Shown: positions 1-8,029 of the stretch, in pieces
How positions within the stretch are numbered: position 1 is the stretch's first letter
How the letters are laid out: every line of letters starts with the position of its first letter
Source of the DNA: Burkholderiaceae bacterium
Lineage (GTDB): Bacteria > Pseudomonadota > Gammaproteobacteria > Burkholderiales > Burkholderiaceae_C
Length of the DNA: 64,000 nucleotides
Assembly: GCA_023954035.1 (NCBI GenBank)
Contig: JAMLIT010000007.1
Span: 1-64,000 of the forward strand
Direction: 5' to 3'
Notes under the pieces: generated by a model
What the model was told of the DNA's origin: nothing
Databases searched by the model: none
What the model saw: only the letters and a program-made list of their open reading frames with translations
Position numbers and translations under genes: made by a program

Positions 1-20
1 TCCAGGCCGCCTGAGGCGCG

Positions 21-1070
21 TCAGACCACCAGGTCGATCTGTTGCACCGTGCCTGCGCCGCCGTCTTCGCGCAGATAAACGCTGCTCGAACGCACGGCGC
101 CCAGGGCGCTGTTGTGTTCGCCGCGCAGGGCAAAGGGGCTGTCGGCCGAGGCCAGGAGCAGTGCGCCTACGCCCATCTCCTGCAGGGTGCGCAGCGGGCC
201 CGCGCCGTCGGCCGAGGGTGTCCATACGCGCAGCTGGTCGAACACGGCATCGTTTTCGTCGATCCAGCCATTGCCATCGTCGTCGTGCTGGGCCAGTTCG
301 GCAAACCCCTGACCGGTGGCCGGGCCGAACAGTTCCAGGCCATTGTCAATGCGCTGGTTCTGGTTGCGGTCCAGCGCCAGATAGCCCCGGTTGCCTGCCA
401 GCAGCGGCACGTTCTCGGTCGGGCCGTCGCCATCGAGGTCGAAGGCAAAGCGCAGGTCTTGCAGCTCGGCGGCGGTACCGTCAAAGTGGATGACCAGCGG
501 GTCGACCGGCACGGCGGCGTCGCCCAGGCGCAGGCTGCTCCAGGTTTCTTCGCGGTAGCTACGTTGCATGTCCAGTTGCAGGGTAAAGCGCAGTTCCTGC
601 CCATCGGCGGTGCGCACGATGCCTTCTGCCGCAAATTGCGTGTGTTCTGATTCTTCCAGCACCGTGTGCTGTTCGACCACCAGGCCAAAACCGGCGCTGC
701 GCGCGGCTTGCGGGGTGGGTGAGGGGCTGGCAGGGGCAAACTCTGCGGCAGCGGGTGCCGGTTCGGACGGCAGTGTGGTGATTTGCGCGACCACACCGGT
801 CATGCGCTCGATCAGGTCGCGCAGCATGGCCAGGCGGGGCGTCAGGTTCTCGGTGGTGTCCGTGCGCGTGGTGGTGCATGCGCGCTGCGCGCTGGCCAGG
901 GGCTCTGCGGCGGCCTGGCGTGCGGCGTCCGAGATGCGCACGCTCGCCTGCGGTGGGCGCGCGCTGGTGGGCCGCTGGCCGACCCACATCTCCATCCGTG
1001 CGCTTTGCGACTGCACGCGGGTGGCGCTGTGCTGTGCCTGCAGGTGCAGGGCCGAGGACGCGATTTTCAT
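21..1070 (-). CDS. EF-hand-like calcium-binding protein, hypothetical
   Basis: A 349-residue protein I do not recognise as a named gene. The start is the ATG at 1070 (MKIASSALHL); the reading frame stays open upstream, but that part has the Arg/Pro-rich composition of an unused frame. Residues 100-125 are Ala/Pro-rich. The C-terminal half has calcium-loop-like acidic clusters: DLDGDG at 211-216, a DRNQNQRIDNG segment near 234-244 and DDDGNGWIDEND at 263-274. Such loops occur in secreted or surface calcium-binding proteins of Proteobacteria. No signal peptide or membrane segment is evident. It is convergent with nothing in the window, and its 3' end is 20 bp from the left edge. Function unknown; calcium binding is inferred from motifs only. 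Confidence 0.7.
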   Translation of the reverse strand: MKIASSALHLQAQHSATRVQSQSARMEMWVGQRPTSARPPQASVRISDAARQAAAEPLASAQRACTTTRTDTTENLTPRLAMLRDLIERMTGVVAQITTLPSEPAPAAAEFAPASPSPTPQAARSAGFGLVVEQHTVLEESEHTQFAAEGIVRTADGQELRFTLQLDMQRSYREETWSSLRLGDAAVPVDPLVIHFDGTAAELQDLRFAFDLDGDGPTENVPLLAGNRGYLALDRNQNQRIDNGLELFGPATGQGFAELAQHDDDGNGWIDENDAVFDQLRVWTPSADGAGPLRTLQEMGVGALLLASADSPFALRGEHNSALGAVRSSSVYLREDGGAGTVQQIDLVV

Positions 1071-1339
1071 GGGGCAAGCTCCATGGCATGGATGGAGGGT
1101 TATCGGCCTGTTTGCCGCAGAACTTGAGCGCGGCCTGTGCCTCAGCCCGCCAGCACCCGCTGCTCGAAGGCTTCCAGCGGCTCCGGGCGGCCCGAAGTCG
1201 CGTTCAGTTTCGCTCTGATGGGTACCGTGGTGCAGTTTTTGGGATCTGGCGACTCGACGCGCATGCATGTCAGGGCGAAAACGCCGCAAACGGCGTCAGC
1301 AAGACGACGCTTTGGCCTCGCTGCAAGCCGAAACCCGAT

Positions 1340-2875
1340 TCACGTAAGGAGTGCCAGCGCAAACTCGCGCGCCTTGAAGGTCTCCAGATCTTCGAGTTGT
1401 TCGCCGACGCCGATGAAGTACACCGGCAGCGGACGCTCCTGGGCAATCGCGGCCAGCACGCCGCCCTTGGCTGTGCCGTCGAGCTTGGTGACCACGAGGC
1501 CGGTGAGCTGCAGAGCGTCGTCGAAGGCGCGCACCTGGGCCAGTGCGTTCTGGCCGGTGTTGCCGTCAATGACCAGCAGGACCTCGTGCGGCGGCTGGCC
1601 GATGCCGGCGGCGCCTGGACTGCTGCCTGCCTTGGCGATGGTGCGTTTGATCTTGCGCAGCTCTTCCATCAGGTGCAATTGGGTGGGCAGGCGCCCTGCG
1701 GTATCGACCAGGACCACGTCCTTGCCGCGCGCCCGCCCGGCCATGACAGCGTCAAAGCTCACCGCAGCCGGGTCACCGCCCTCCTGGCTGACGATTTCCA
1801 CGGTATTGCGGTCCGCCCAAACGCCCAGCTGCTCGCGCGCCGCAGCGCGGAAGGTGTCGGCTGCAGCCAGCAGCACGCTGGCGCCGGCTTGCGCGAGGTG
1901 GCGCGTGAGCTTGCCAATCGATGTGGTCTTGCCGGCACCGTTGACGCCGGCCACCATGATCACCGTGGGCGTGAATTCGCCGATCACCAGGGATTTTTCG
2001 AGGGGCCGCAGCAGATCGGTCAGCGCATCGACCAGCAGGCCTTTGACGGCGGCCGGGTCGGTGGTGCGGCTGTCTTTGACGCGGCGTTTGAGATCGGCCA
2101 ACAGGTATTGCGTGGCCTTGACACCGGTGTCGGCCATCAGCAGGGCTTCTTCCAGCTCCTCGTACAGCGCCTCGTCGATGCGTGTTCCTGTGAACACGGT
2201 GGCGATGCTGCTGCTGGTTTTGCGCAGGCCGCCGCGCAGGCGTTCCATCCAGTTCTTGCGAGCCGGGGCAAGCGCGTCAGGGGTGTCGGTCAAGACGGGC
2301 GCCTGGGTTTGGGGGGCTGCTGGCTGGATGGCTGGCGCCACGGGACTGCTGATGGGTGCGGGCGAGGCCCGTGCTGGCGTTGGGCTGTCCCGCGTCTCCG
2401 CCGGCTGCGCCCCGGATGCCGGCGCGAGGGTGGGTGCGGGCGTTGGCTCGGGCGCCGGCGAGACCGCAGGCGCAGGCGCAGGTATGGGCGCACTGCGTGC
2501 AAAGGGATTGCGCAGCCAGGCGCGGGCGCCCGTCGCCGGTGCCTCTGGGGTGGGCGCTGCAGTGGACACGGTTGCGAGTGTTGCTTGAGGCAGCGGCGCA
2601 GGCACAGGCGCGGTTGCCGACTGCGCAGGTTCAGGCCCGGACGCCGGAGGCGAAACGACTGAAACGACAGGCGCTTGCGTCGCAACAGCCGGGGCGATGA
2701 CGGGAAGGTCAGCGGGCGAAATGGCCGGAGGCGCTGCAGGCAGCGTGGCCGGCGTTGCCGTCGCGTTGCCGGTCTCCGGCGCGCCTGTGGAATCAGGGTC
2801 CACCAAGCTGTCTGATCGGAGGTCTTCGGGTGCGGGCGCACCGGGCGCCGGCTTTTTCTTGAAAAAACTGAACAT
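1340..2875 (-). CDS. ftsY: Signal recognition particle receptor FtsY
   Basis: FtsY is the membrane-associated SRP receptor GTPase that docks Ffh-ribosome complexes at the Sec translocon. The protein has 511 residues from the ATG at 2875 (MFSFFKKKPA), which matches the usual short Lys-rich FtsY start; a longer frame continues upstream but is not FtsY-like. About 210 N-terminal residues are Ala/Pro-rich instead of strongly acidic as in E. coli. The NG GTPase domain follows: G1 GVNGAGKTT at about 310, DTFRAAAREQL at 340, DTAGR at 391, TKLDGTAKGG near 463 and the C-terminal FIGVGEQLEDL. The gene diverges from the M16 peptidase gene with only 28 bp between start codons, so its promoter must overlap that gene. 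Confidence 0.96.
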   Translation of the reverse strand: MFSFFKKKPAPGAPAPEDLRSDSLVDPDSTGAPETGNATATPATLPAAPPAISPADLPVIAPAVATQAPVVSVVSPPASGPEPAQSATAPVPAPLPQATLATVSTAAPTPEAPATGARAWLRNPFARSAPIPAPAPAVSPAPEPTPAPTLAPASGAQPAETRDSPTPARASPAPISSPVAPAIQPAAPQTQAPVLTDTPDALAPARKNWMERLRGGLRKTSSSIATVFTGTRIDEALYEELEEALLMADTGVKATQYLLADLKRRVKDSRTTDPAAVKGLLVDALTDLLRPLEKSLVIGEFTPTVIMVAGVNGAGKTTSIGKLTRHLAQAGASVLLAAADTFRAAAREQLGVWADRNTVEIVSQEGGDPAAVSFDAVMAGRARGKDVVLVDTAGRLPTQLHLMEELRKIKRTIAKAGSSPGAAGIGQPPHEVLLVIDGNTGQNALAQVRAFDDALQLTGLVVTKLDGTAKGGVLAAIAQERPLPVYFIGVGEQLEDLETFKAREFALALLT

Positions 2876-2903
2876 TTGGCCGCTTCTTAGAATCAGCCAT
2901 TCT

Positions 2904-4331
2904 ATGAAACGCACCTTTACTGCTCTGGGCCTGGCGCTTTGCGCTGCTGGCTTCCTCCCCGCGCATGCGGCCACCACGGATGCCGCCCCTGTGGTGGCGC
3001 AAGCGGTGGCCCCGTCGCAATTCACGCTAGCCAATGGCATGCAGCTCATCGTCCAGCCCGACCGGCGTGCGCCCACGGCGGTGCACATGGTCTGGTTGCG
3101 GGTCGGGTCCATCGATGAAGTCGATGGCGTCAGCGGTGTCGCCCATGTGCTGGAACACATGATGTTCAAGGGCAGCAAAACGCTCGCTCCCGGCGAGTTC
3201 TCGCGCCGCGTGGCGGCCCTCGGCGGGCAGGAAAACGCCTTTACCAGCCGCGACTACACCGGTTACTACCAGCAGATTCCAGCAAACAAGCTCGAAGACG
3301 TGATGCGGCTCGAGTCGGACCGCTTTGCAAACAACCAGTGGCCGGACGAAGAATTCAAGCGCGAGCTCGAGGTGGTCAAGGAAGAGCGCCGCATGCGCAC
3401 CGAAGACCAGCCGCGCGCCTTGCTGTCCGAGCAGCTCAACGCGGCAGCGTTCATTGCATCGCCCTACCACCGCCCCGTGGTCGGCTGGATGAGCGACCTC
3501 GACGCCATGACGCCGGACGACGCCCGCGCCTTCTACCGCCAGTGGTACGTGCCGGGCAACGCCGTCATCGTCGTGGCGGGCGACGTGGACCCGCAGAAGG
3601 TGCTGGCGCTGGCGCAAAAGACCTATGGCGCGATTCCTGCGCGCGCCGTGCCGACCCGCAAGCCGCGCACCGAGCCGGCGCAGATAGGCATGCGCCGCAT
3701 TGAAGTCAAAGCCCCGGCGGACCAGGCCTATGTGGCGCTGGCGTACCGTGCCCCTTCGCTCAATTCCCTGACCGAACCGACCGCCAGCGACCGCGACGCG
3801 CTGGCGCTGTTGCTGCTCTCGGGCGTGCTCTCGGGCTACGACGGGGCGCGTCTGGAGCGTGGGCTGGCGCAGGGTCCTGACCGTGTGGCCGACAGCGCCA
3901 ACAGCGGCGCCTCGGTGTTTGGTCGGGGGCCGTCGCAGTTCTTCCTCTCGGGCGTTCCGGCCGCCGGCAAGACAGCCGCGCAGGTCGAAGCCGCGCTGCG
4001 CGCCGAAGTCGCGCGTGTGGCCAAGGACGGTGTCAGTGAGGCCGAACTGACCCGCGTCAAAACACAGTGGATTGCCAGCCGCGTCTACGACCGCGATTCG
4101 CTGCAAAGCCAGGCGAGCGAGCTGGGCAGCAACTGGGTGCAAGGCCTGCCGCTGGATGCCGAAGACCGGCTGCTGACCCTGCTGCGCGGCGTGCAGCCGA
4201 GCGAGGTGCAAAGCGTGGCCCAGCGCTACTTTGCCGATGACCAGCTCACCGTCGCCACGCTGCTGCCCCAGCCGGTGGCCCCCGGCACGCGCAGGCGCCC
4301 TGCGGCCGACGCCGGCGGCGCCATCCACTAA
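2904..4331 (+). CDS. M16 family zinc peptidase (insulinase-like), catalytic subunit
   Basis: This is a 475-residue periplasmic zinc metallopeptidase. A Sec signal peptide ends near residue 22 (ALCAAGFLPAHA). The inverted zinc motif HVLEH lies at 81-85, and the third ligand is Glu160/161, about 75 residues later, as in M16 enzymes. One half-size M16 unit is followed by a second M16 gene 33 bp downstream. Tandem active/inactive M16B pairs are known to form heterodimers like mitochondrial processing peptidase. The start ATG at 2904 is preceded by a TAGAAT -10-like hexamer (2888-2893) but no clear Shine-Dalgarno. Substrate unknown. Confidence 0.9.
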   Translation: MKRTFTALGLALCAAGFLPAHAATTDAAPVVAQAVAPSQFTLANGMQLIVQPDRRAPTAVHMVWLRVGSIDEVDGVSGVAHVLEHMMFKGSKTLAPGEFSRRVAALGGQENAFTSRDYTGYYQQIPANKLEDVMRLESDRFANNQWPDEEFKRELEVVKEERRMRTEDQPRALLSEQLNAAAFIASPYHRPVVGWMSDLDAMTPDDARAFYRQWYVPGNAVIVVAGDVDPQKVLALAQKTYGAIPARAVPTRKPRTEPAQIGMRRIEVKAPADQAYVALAYRAPSLNSLTEPTASDRDALALLLLSGVLSGYDGARLERGLAQGPDRVADSANSGASVFGRGPSQFFLSGVPAAGKTAAQVEAALRAEVARVAKDGVSEAELTRVKTQWIASRVYDRDSLQSQASELGSNWVQGLPLDAEDRLLTLLRGVQPSEVQSVAQRYFADDQLTVATLLPQPVAPGTRRRPAADAGGAIH

Positions 4332-4364
4332 GCCTGCGCCACTCCCATTTTCAGGATTATTTCC

Positions 4365-5711
4365 ATGAATGCTATTAAAAAGATAGCTGCTCGCGCTTGT
4401 GCAATAAGCGCTGGAGTGGTTTTTTACTCACAATCTGCCTGGGCCCTGCTGCCCATTGAGCATTGGACCGAGCCCAGCGGCGCGCAGGTCTGGCTGGTGC
4501 AAAGCCCGGCGCTGCCCATGGTGGATGTGCAGATTGATTTTGACGCCGGCAGCCGGCGCGACCCGGCGGCTCAGGCCGGGCTGGCCAGTGCCGCAGCCAC
4601 CATGATTACCAAGGGTGTTCGCGCCGTGGGTGATGCCCCGGCCATCGACGAGAACGCTTTGGGCGAAGCCTGGGCCGACCTGGGGGCCTCGTTCGCGGCC
4701 GGCGCCGACAGCGACGCATTGAGCTTTTCGCTGCGCTCGCTGACTGATCCGCCCCTGCTGGCCCGCGCGGCGCAACTGGCTTCGCGCCAGATGGGTCAGC
4801 CTGCCTGGCCCGAGGAGATCTGGCAGCGCGAGCGTGCCCGCTGGAGTGCAGCGATTCGCGAAGCCGACACGCGCCCCGGCACCGTGGCCGGCAAGGCGTT
4901 TGCCAAAGCGGTTTACGGTTCGCACCCCTATGGCCAGCGGGCCACAGCCGAAACGCTTGCGCAGATCAACGTGGCCGACCTGCGTGCCTACGCCGAGCGC
5001 AATGTGCAAGCCTGCCGCGCCAGGGTGGCCATCGTGGGCGCCGTCTCGCGCCCGCAGGCCCAGACCTTGGTGAGCACCCTGTTGGCGCACCTTCCGAGTG
5101 GCGCGCCCTGCACAGCCCCGCCGCCGGTGCCCGCAGTACAGCCCTTGGCAAAGGCCGAGGAAATCAAGATTCCCTTTCAGTCGGCGCAGGCCTATGTGCT
5201 GATTGGCCAGCCCGGCTTCAAACGCAGCGACCCGGATTTTCTGGCACTGCTGGTGGGCAACCACATTCTGGGCGGTGGGGGCTTCACCTCGCGCCTGACC
5301 GAAGAGGTGCGCGAGAAGCGCGGCCTGAGCTACAGCGTCTACAGCCAGTTCGCCCCCGGCCTGAATGCCGGCGCGTTTGCCATCAGTCTGCAGACGCGTC
5401 CCGACCAGGCGGCCGAGGCACTGAAAGTTTCGCGCGCAGTGCTGGAGCGCTTTGTGGCTGAAGGCCCCACCGAAGCGGAACTGCAAGCCGCCAAAGACAA
5501 CCTGATTGGCGGATTCGCGCTGCGCATCGACAGCAACCGCAAACTGCTGGGCAACGTGGTGAACATCGCCACCAATGGCTTGCCGCTCGACTATCTGGAG
5601 GGTTGGACCGACCGCGTGGCCGCGCTCACCGTGGCCGACGTGCGCGCCGCCATGGCGCGCAAGCTGAGCCCTGAGCGCATGGTGACCGTGGTGCTGGGAG
5701 CGCAGCCTTGA
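4365..5711 (+). CDS. M16 family peptidase homologue lacking the zinc motif
   Basis: A 448-residue partner of the preceding M16 peptidase. It keeps the M16 fold, including the C-terminal half motif GGGGFTSRLTEEVREKRGLSY near 300, where Arg and Tyr bind substrate in other M16 enzymes. The first domain reads AGLASAAATMITKG where HxxEH should be, so zinc ligands are missing and it is probably the non-catalytic subunit of a heterodimer. The signal peptide (MNAIKKIAARACAIS through SAWA, cleavage near 27) is encoded almost entirely by a copy of the interspersed repeat at 4372-4430. It overlaps the next gene, rsmD, by 4 bp if that gene starts at TTG. Confidence 0.88.
   Translation: MNAIKKIAARACAISAGVVFYSQSAWALLPIEHWTEPSGAQVWLVQSPALPMVDVQIDFDAGSRRDPAAQAGLASAAATMITKGVRAVGDAPAIDENALGEAWADLGASFAAGADSDALSFSLRSLTDPPLLARAAQLASRQMGQPAWPEEIWQRERARWSAAIREADTRPGTVAGKAFAKAVYGSHPYGQRATAETLAQINVADLRAYAERNVQACRARVAIVGAVSRPQAQTLVSTLLAHLPSGAPCTAPPPVPAVQPLAKAEEIKIPFQSAQAYVLIGQPGFKRSDPDFLALLVGNHILGGGGFTSRLTEEVREKRGLSYSVYSQFAPGLNAGAFAISLQTRPDQAAEALKVSRAVLERFVAEGPTEAELQAAKDNLIGGFALRIDSNRKLLGNVVNIATNGLPLDYLEGWTDRVAALTVADVRAAMARKLSPERMVTVVLGAQP
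4372..4430 (+). repeat. Interspersed palindromic repeat, copy A, inside the M16 signal peptide
   Basis: The stretch contains GATAGCTGCTCGCGCTTGTG followed by CAATAAGCGCTGGAG and a T-rich end. It matches the element found between genes elsewhere in this window: an ATAGCTG left flank, AGCGCTT / TAAGCGCT arms and a GGAGG-T-rich right flank. Here it is translated as residues 3-22 of the second M16 protein. Confidence 0.85.
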
Positions 5712-6337
5712 AGCGCCCCGCAGCGGGCGCCGTGCGCGCCAAGCCGGCCAGCGCACCGGGCAGCATGCGTACCAAGCTCGCCGCCGCACCCGGCGAGGTG
5801 CGCATCATTGGTGGTCAATGGAAGCGCACGCGCCTGCCGGTGGCCAAGCTCGAAGGGCTGCGCCCCACGCCCGACCGGGTGCGGGAAACGCTGTTCAACT
5901 GGCTCGGTCAGGATCTCACTGGCTGGCGCTGCCTGGACGCCTTTGCCGGGACCGGCGCCCTGGGTTTCGAGGCCGCTTCGCGTGGCGCAGTTGCCGTGCA
6001 GTTGGTGGAAAGCGAACCGTCACTGGTAGCGCAGTTGCACGCATTCCAGCAGCGCTTGCAGGCCGCGGCCGTGCGCGTGCAGCGCGGCGACGGTGTGACG
6101 GCCTTGCGCCAGAGTGCACCTGCCAGCCTGGACCTGGTGCTGATCGATCCGCCATTTGGTAGCCAGCTGTTTCAGCCTGCGCTGCAGGCGGCCGTGCCGG
6201 CACTGGCGACCAAGGGGTTTATCTACCTCGAAGCCCCCGAGCGCTGGAGCGATGAGGCGCTGCAGGCGCTGGGTCTGGTGCTGCACCGCCATCTGCGTGC
6301 CGGTGCCGTGCATGCCCATTTGCTTCAGAAAGAATAG
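5708..6337 (+). CDS. rsmD: 16S rRNA (guanine966-N2)-methyltransferase RsmD
   Basis: RsmD methylates G966 of 16S rRNA on the assembled 30S subunit using S-adenosylmethionine. Family markers are VRIIGGQWKRTRL near residue 31, LRPTPDRVRETLFNWL near 50-65, the SAM-binding CLDAFAGTGALGFEA and the N-methyltransferase motif IDPPFG. Length is 209 residues from a TTG at 5708 overlapping the upstream stop, with GGGAG about 7 bases before it. An ATG at 5765 would give 190 residues, closer to E. coli RsmD; both starts are plausible. The stop codon TAG at 6335-6337 lies inside the left arm of an interspersed repeat. The rsmD-coaD pair is a widespread arrangement. Confidence 0.94.
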   Translation: MKRPAAGAVRAKPASAPGSMRTKLAAAPGEVRIIGGQWKRTRLPVAKLEGLRPTPDRVRETLFNWLGQDLTGWRCLDAFAGTGALGFEAASRGAVAVQLVESEPSLVAQLHAFQQRLQAAAVRVQRGDGVTALRQSAPASLDLVLIDPPFGSQLFQPALQAAVPALATKGFIYLEAPERWSDEALQALGLVLHRHLRAGAVHAHLLQKE

Positions 6338-6385
6338 CTGGTGGCGCTTATGGAATAAGCGCCGGAGGCTATTTTTGCCTCAAAT
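6331..6385 (+). repeat. Interspersed palindromic repeat, copy B, rsmD 3' end
   Basis: GAATAGCTGGTGGCGCTTAT and GGAATAAGCGCCGGAGGC form the arms, followed by TATTTTTGCC. The TAG in the left flank is the rsmD stop codon. Apart from this element and the coaD leader, the 123 bp between rsmD and coaD hold nothing I recognise. Confidence 0.9.
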
Positions 6386-6460
6386 TTCACGACTGCGCGT
6401 GGCAGCGCTTGTCAACCCATAATGGTTGCCCGCGCAGCGCACAGCCATTGAAAGAAGCCC

Positions 6461-6970
6461 ATGACCCAGAAGAACGTCATCGCTGTCTACCCAGGCACCT
6501 TTGACCCGATCACGCTCGGCCACGAAGACATCGTGCACCGGGCCACGCAATTGTTTGGCACGGTGATCGTGGCGGTGGCTGCGGGCCACCACAAGAAAAC
6601 CCTGTTCAGCCTGGAAGACCGGCTGGCCATGGTGCGTGAGGCCGTGGCGCCGTATGCGCAGGTCAGCGTAGACAGCTTCGGCGGTCTGGTGCGCGACTTT
6701 GTCGTCGCCAACGGCGGAAAGGCGATGGTGCGCGGCTTGCGCGCTGTGACCGATTTCGACTATGAATTCCAGCTTGCCGGCATGAACCGCGCGCTGATGC
6801 CCGAGGTGGAAACCGTCTTTCTCACTCCAGGCGACCGCTTTCAATTCATCAGCAGCACCTTCGTGCGCGAAATTGCGTTGCTCGGGGGAGAGGTGGAAAA
6901 ATTCGTCTCTCCTGGCGTGCTCGCGCGGCTCACCCGAAAGGTGCGCGAGCAGGCAGCCGGCTCCGTTTGA
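6461..6970 (+). CDS. coaD: Phosphopantetheine adenylyltransferase
   Basis: CoaD transfers AMP from ATP to 4'-phosphopantetheine, the penultimate step of coenzyme A synthesis, in the cytoplasm. The 169-residue length is typical. The nucleotidyltransferase signature YPGTFDPITLGH is at residues 10-21, with TxGH contributing to ATP binding. Other family markers are MVRGLRAVTDFDYE and the C-terminal ISSTFVRE. The start ATG at 6461 follows GAAAGAAGCCC. It lies downstream of rsmD, separated by the repeat. Confidence 0.97.
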   Translation: MTQKNVIAVYPGTFDPITLGHEDIVHRATQLFGTVIVAVAAGHHKKTLFSLEDRLAMVREAVAPYAQVSVDSFGGLVRDFVVANGGKAMVRGLRAVTDFDYEFQLAGMNRALMPEVETVFLTPGDRFQFISSTFVREIALLGGEVEKFVSPGVLARLTRKVREQAAGSV

Positions 6971-6990
6971 GCCTGGCGAGGCCGTCCGAC

Positions 6991-7019
6991 ACGCAAGAAA
7001 GCCCGCCGGAGCGGGCTTG
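6991..7019 (-). terminator. Rho-independent terminator for the BON lipoprotein gene
   Basis: On the minus strand the stem AAGCCCGC / GCGGGCTT has a 4-base TCCG-type loop and is followed by TTTCTTGCG. It lies 19 bp after the stop of the BON gene and 20 bp after the convergent coaD stop, so it probably serves mainly the minus strand. Confidence 0.75.
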
Positions 7020-7037
7020 GTCGATTGCGCGGGCGGG

Positions 7038-7352
7038 TCAGGGGCGAACGACGATGTTGTTGCGCACTTCGCGCACATTCTTTGTGGTGCGCGCGATTTC
7101 GGCCGCCATGTCCTTTTCCCTCTGGGACTTGGCAAAGCCCGAGAGTTGAACCGTTCCATTGAGCGTTTCCACGCTGATCGAGGTGGCGCTGACCGACTTG
7201 TCCTCGGCCATCTTGGCCTTCACAGCCGTGGTGATGGCCGCGTCGTCCACGTAGGAGCCGACGGTTTGCTGGTGGCGCGCCACCGAGCAACCGGTGGTGA
7301 CGACGGTGAGGCCGGCAATGGCGGCAAAGGCGAGAGCACGGGCGTATTGCAT
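7038..7352 (-). CDS. BON domain lipoprotein (OsmY-like)
   Basis: A 104-residue protein with a lipoprotein signal peptide (lipobox near VVTTGC, Cys22), followed by a single BON domain (residues 35-102) with the typical TxxVKxxLxxD-like start (ITTAVKAKMAEDKSV) and the GTVQLSGF core. BON proteins of the OsmY family bind membranes or phospholipids and are usually induced by envelope or osmotic stress. The ATG at 7352 is chosen because it gives the signal peptide and has GAAGGA 8 bases upstream; the frame is open for 38 more codons. It is last in a same-strand group with the ferritin-like, YqjD-like and DUF1328 genes. Confidence 0.9.
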   Translation of the reverse strand: MQYARALAFAAIAGLTVVTTGCSVARHQQTVGSYVDDAAITTAVKAKMAEDKSVSATSISVETLNGTVQLSGFAKSQREKDMAAEIARTTKNVREVRNNIVVRP

Positions 7353-7450
7353 GGTTTTTCCTTCTGGGTTGGTGTGAAACACGGGTGCCTGGAACATGGC
7401 AGTCGGCTGGCCTGTTGCACCCCCTGGGCCGGCGCGACTGGGGAGAAAAA

Positions 7451-7993
7451 TCAGCGGTCGAGCCAATCCTTGATCTCGTCGGCGTGCTCTTCCTCATCGC
7501 TGAGGATTTCTTCGAGCAGGCGCTTGGTGGTTGGGTCCTTGTCACCAATCAAGGTGATCATCTGGCGGTAGGCTTCCACGGCAATGCGTTCGGCGGAGAG
7601 GTCGGCTCGGAGCATGTCCTTGAGGTCGCTGGAGTCGTCGTAGGGAGCGTGGCTGCGATCCTGCATGCCGAGCGGCGAGAAGTCGGGCTCACCGCCGAGC
7701 TGCACGATGCGCCGCGCCAGCCGGTCTGCGTGGGCAGATTCCTCGTTGGCATGGACCAGGAGCTCGTCCGCAATGGCCGGCGAGGCCAGGCCGTGCGCGG
7801 TGAAATGGTGGCGCTTGTAACGCAGCACGCACACCAGTTCGGTGGCCAGGGCGCCATTGAGCAGCCGGATGATGGATTCGCGGTAGGGGCTGGATGCAGG
7901 CGTCACCGCACCGCGGTCCAGCTCGCGCGTGGCCGCGGCGCGCAAGGCATCGTGGTCAAGCTCGAGCGCATGGTTCGTAGAGGGATCGTTCAT
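7451..7993 (-). CDS. Ferritin-like diiron protein (bacterioferritin/Dps-like)
   Basis: A 180-residue four-helix-bundle protein. Likely diiron ligands are visible as pairs: Glu in LATELVCVLRYK with EESAHA (ExxH), and Glu in SAERIAVEAYRQ with EEILSDEEEHADE (ExxH). This is the ligand pattern of bacterioferritins and related ferritin-like proteins. It does not carry the N-terminal metal motif of Dps. A role in iron storage or oxidative-stress protection is inferred from the family. It sits 36 bp downstream of the YqjD-like gene and 98 bp upstream of the BON lipoprotein gene on the same strand, consistent with a stress operon. Confidence 0.85.
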   Translation of the reverse strand: MNDPSTNHALELDHDALRAAATRELDRGAVTPASSPYRESIIRLLNGALATELVCVLRYKRHHFTAHGLASPAIADELLVHANEESAHADRLARRIVQLGGEPDFSPLGMQDRSHAPYDDSSDLKDMLRADLSAERIAVEAYRQMITLIGDKDPTTKRLLEEILSDEEEHADEIKDWLDR

Positions 7994-8029
7994 GGGTCGT
8001 TGTCTCCTGGGGCTTGTGTCGCGATGCGC

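Noticed and set aside
878-2662. A 594-codon plus-strand frame over ftsY.
   Set aside because: Arg/Gly-rich shadow of the FtsY A/P-rich region; no domain signature.
3027-4328. A 433-codon open frame antisense to the M16 peptidase gene.
   Set aside because: High GC leaves long antisense frames open; the translation is His/Arg/Gly-rich without domains, while the plus strand encodes a clear M16 enzyme.
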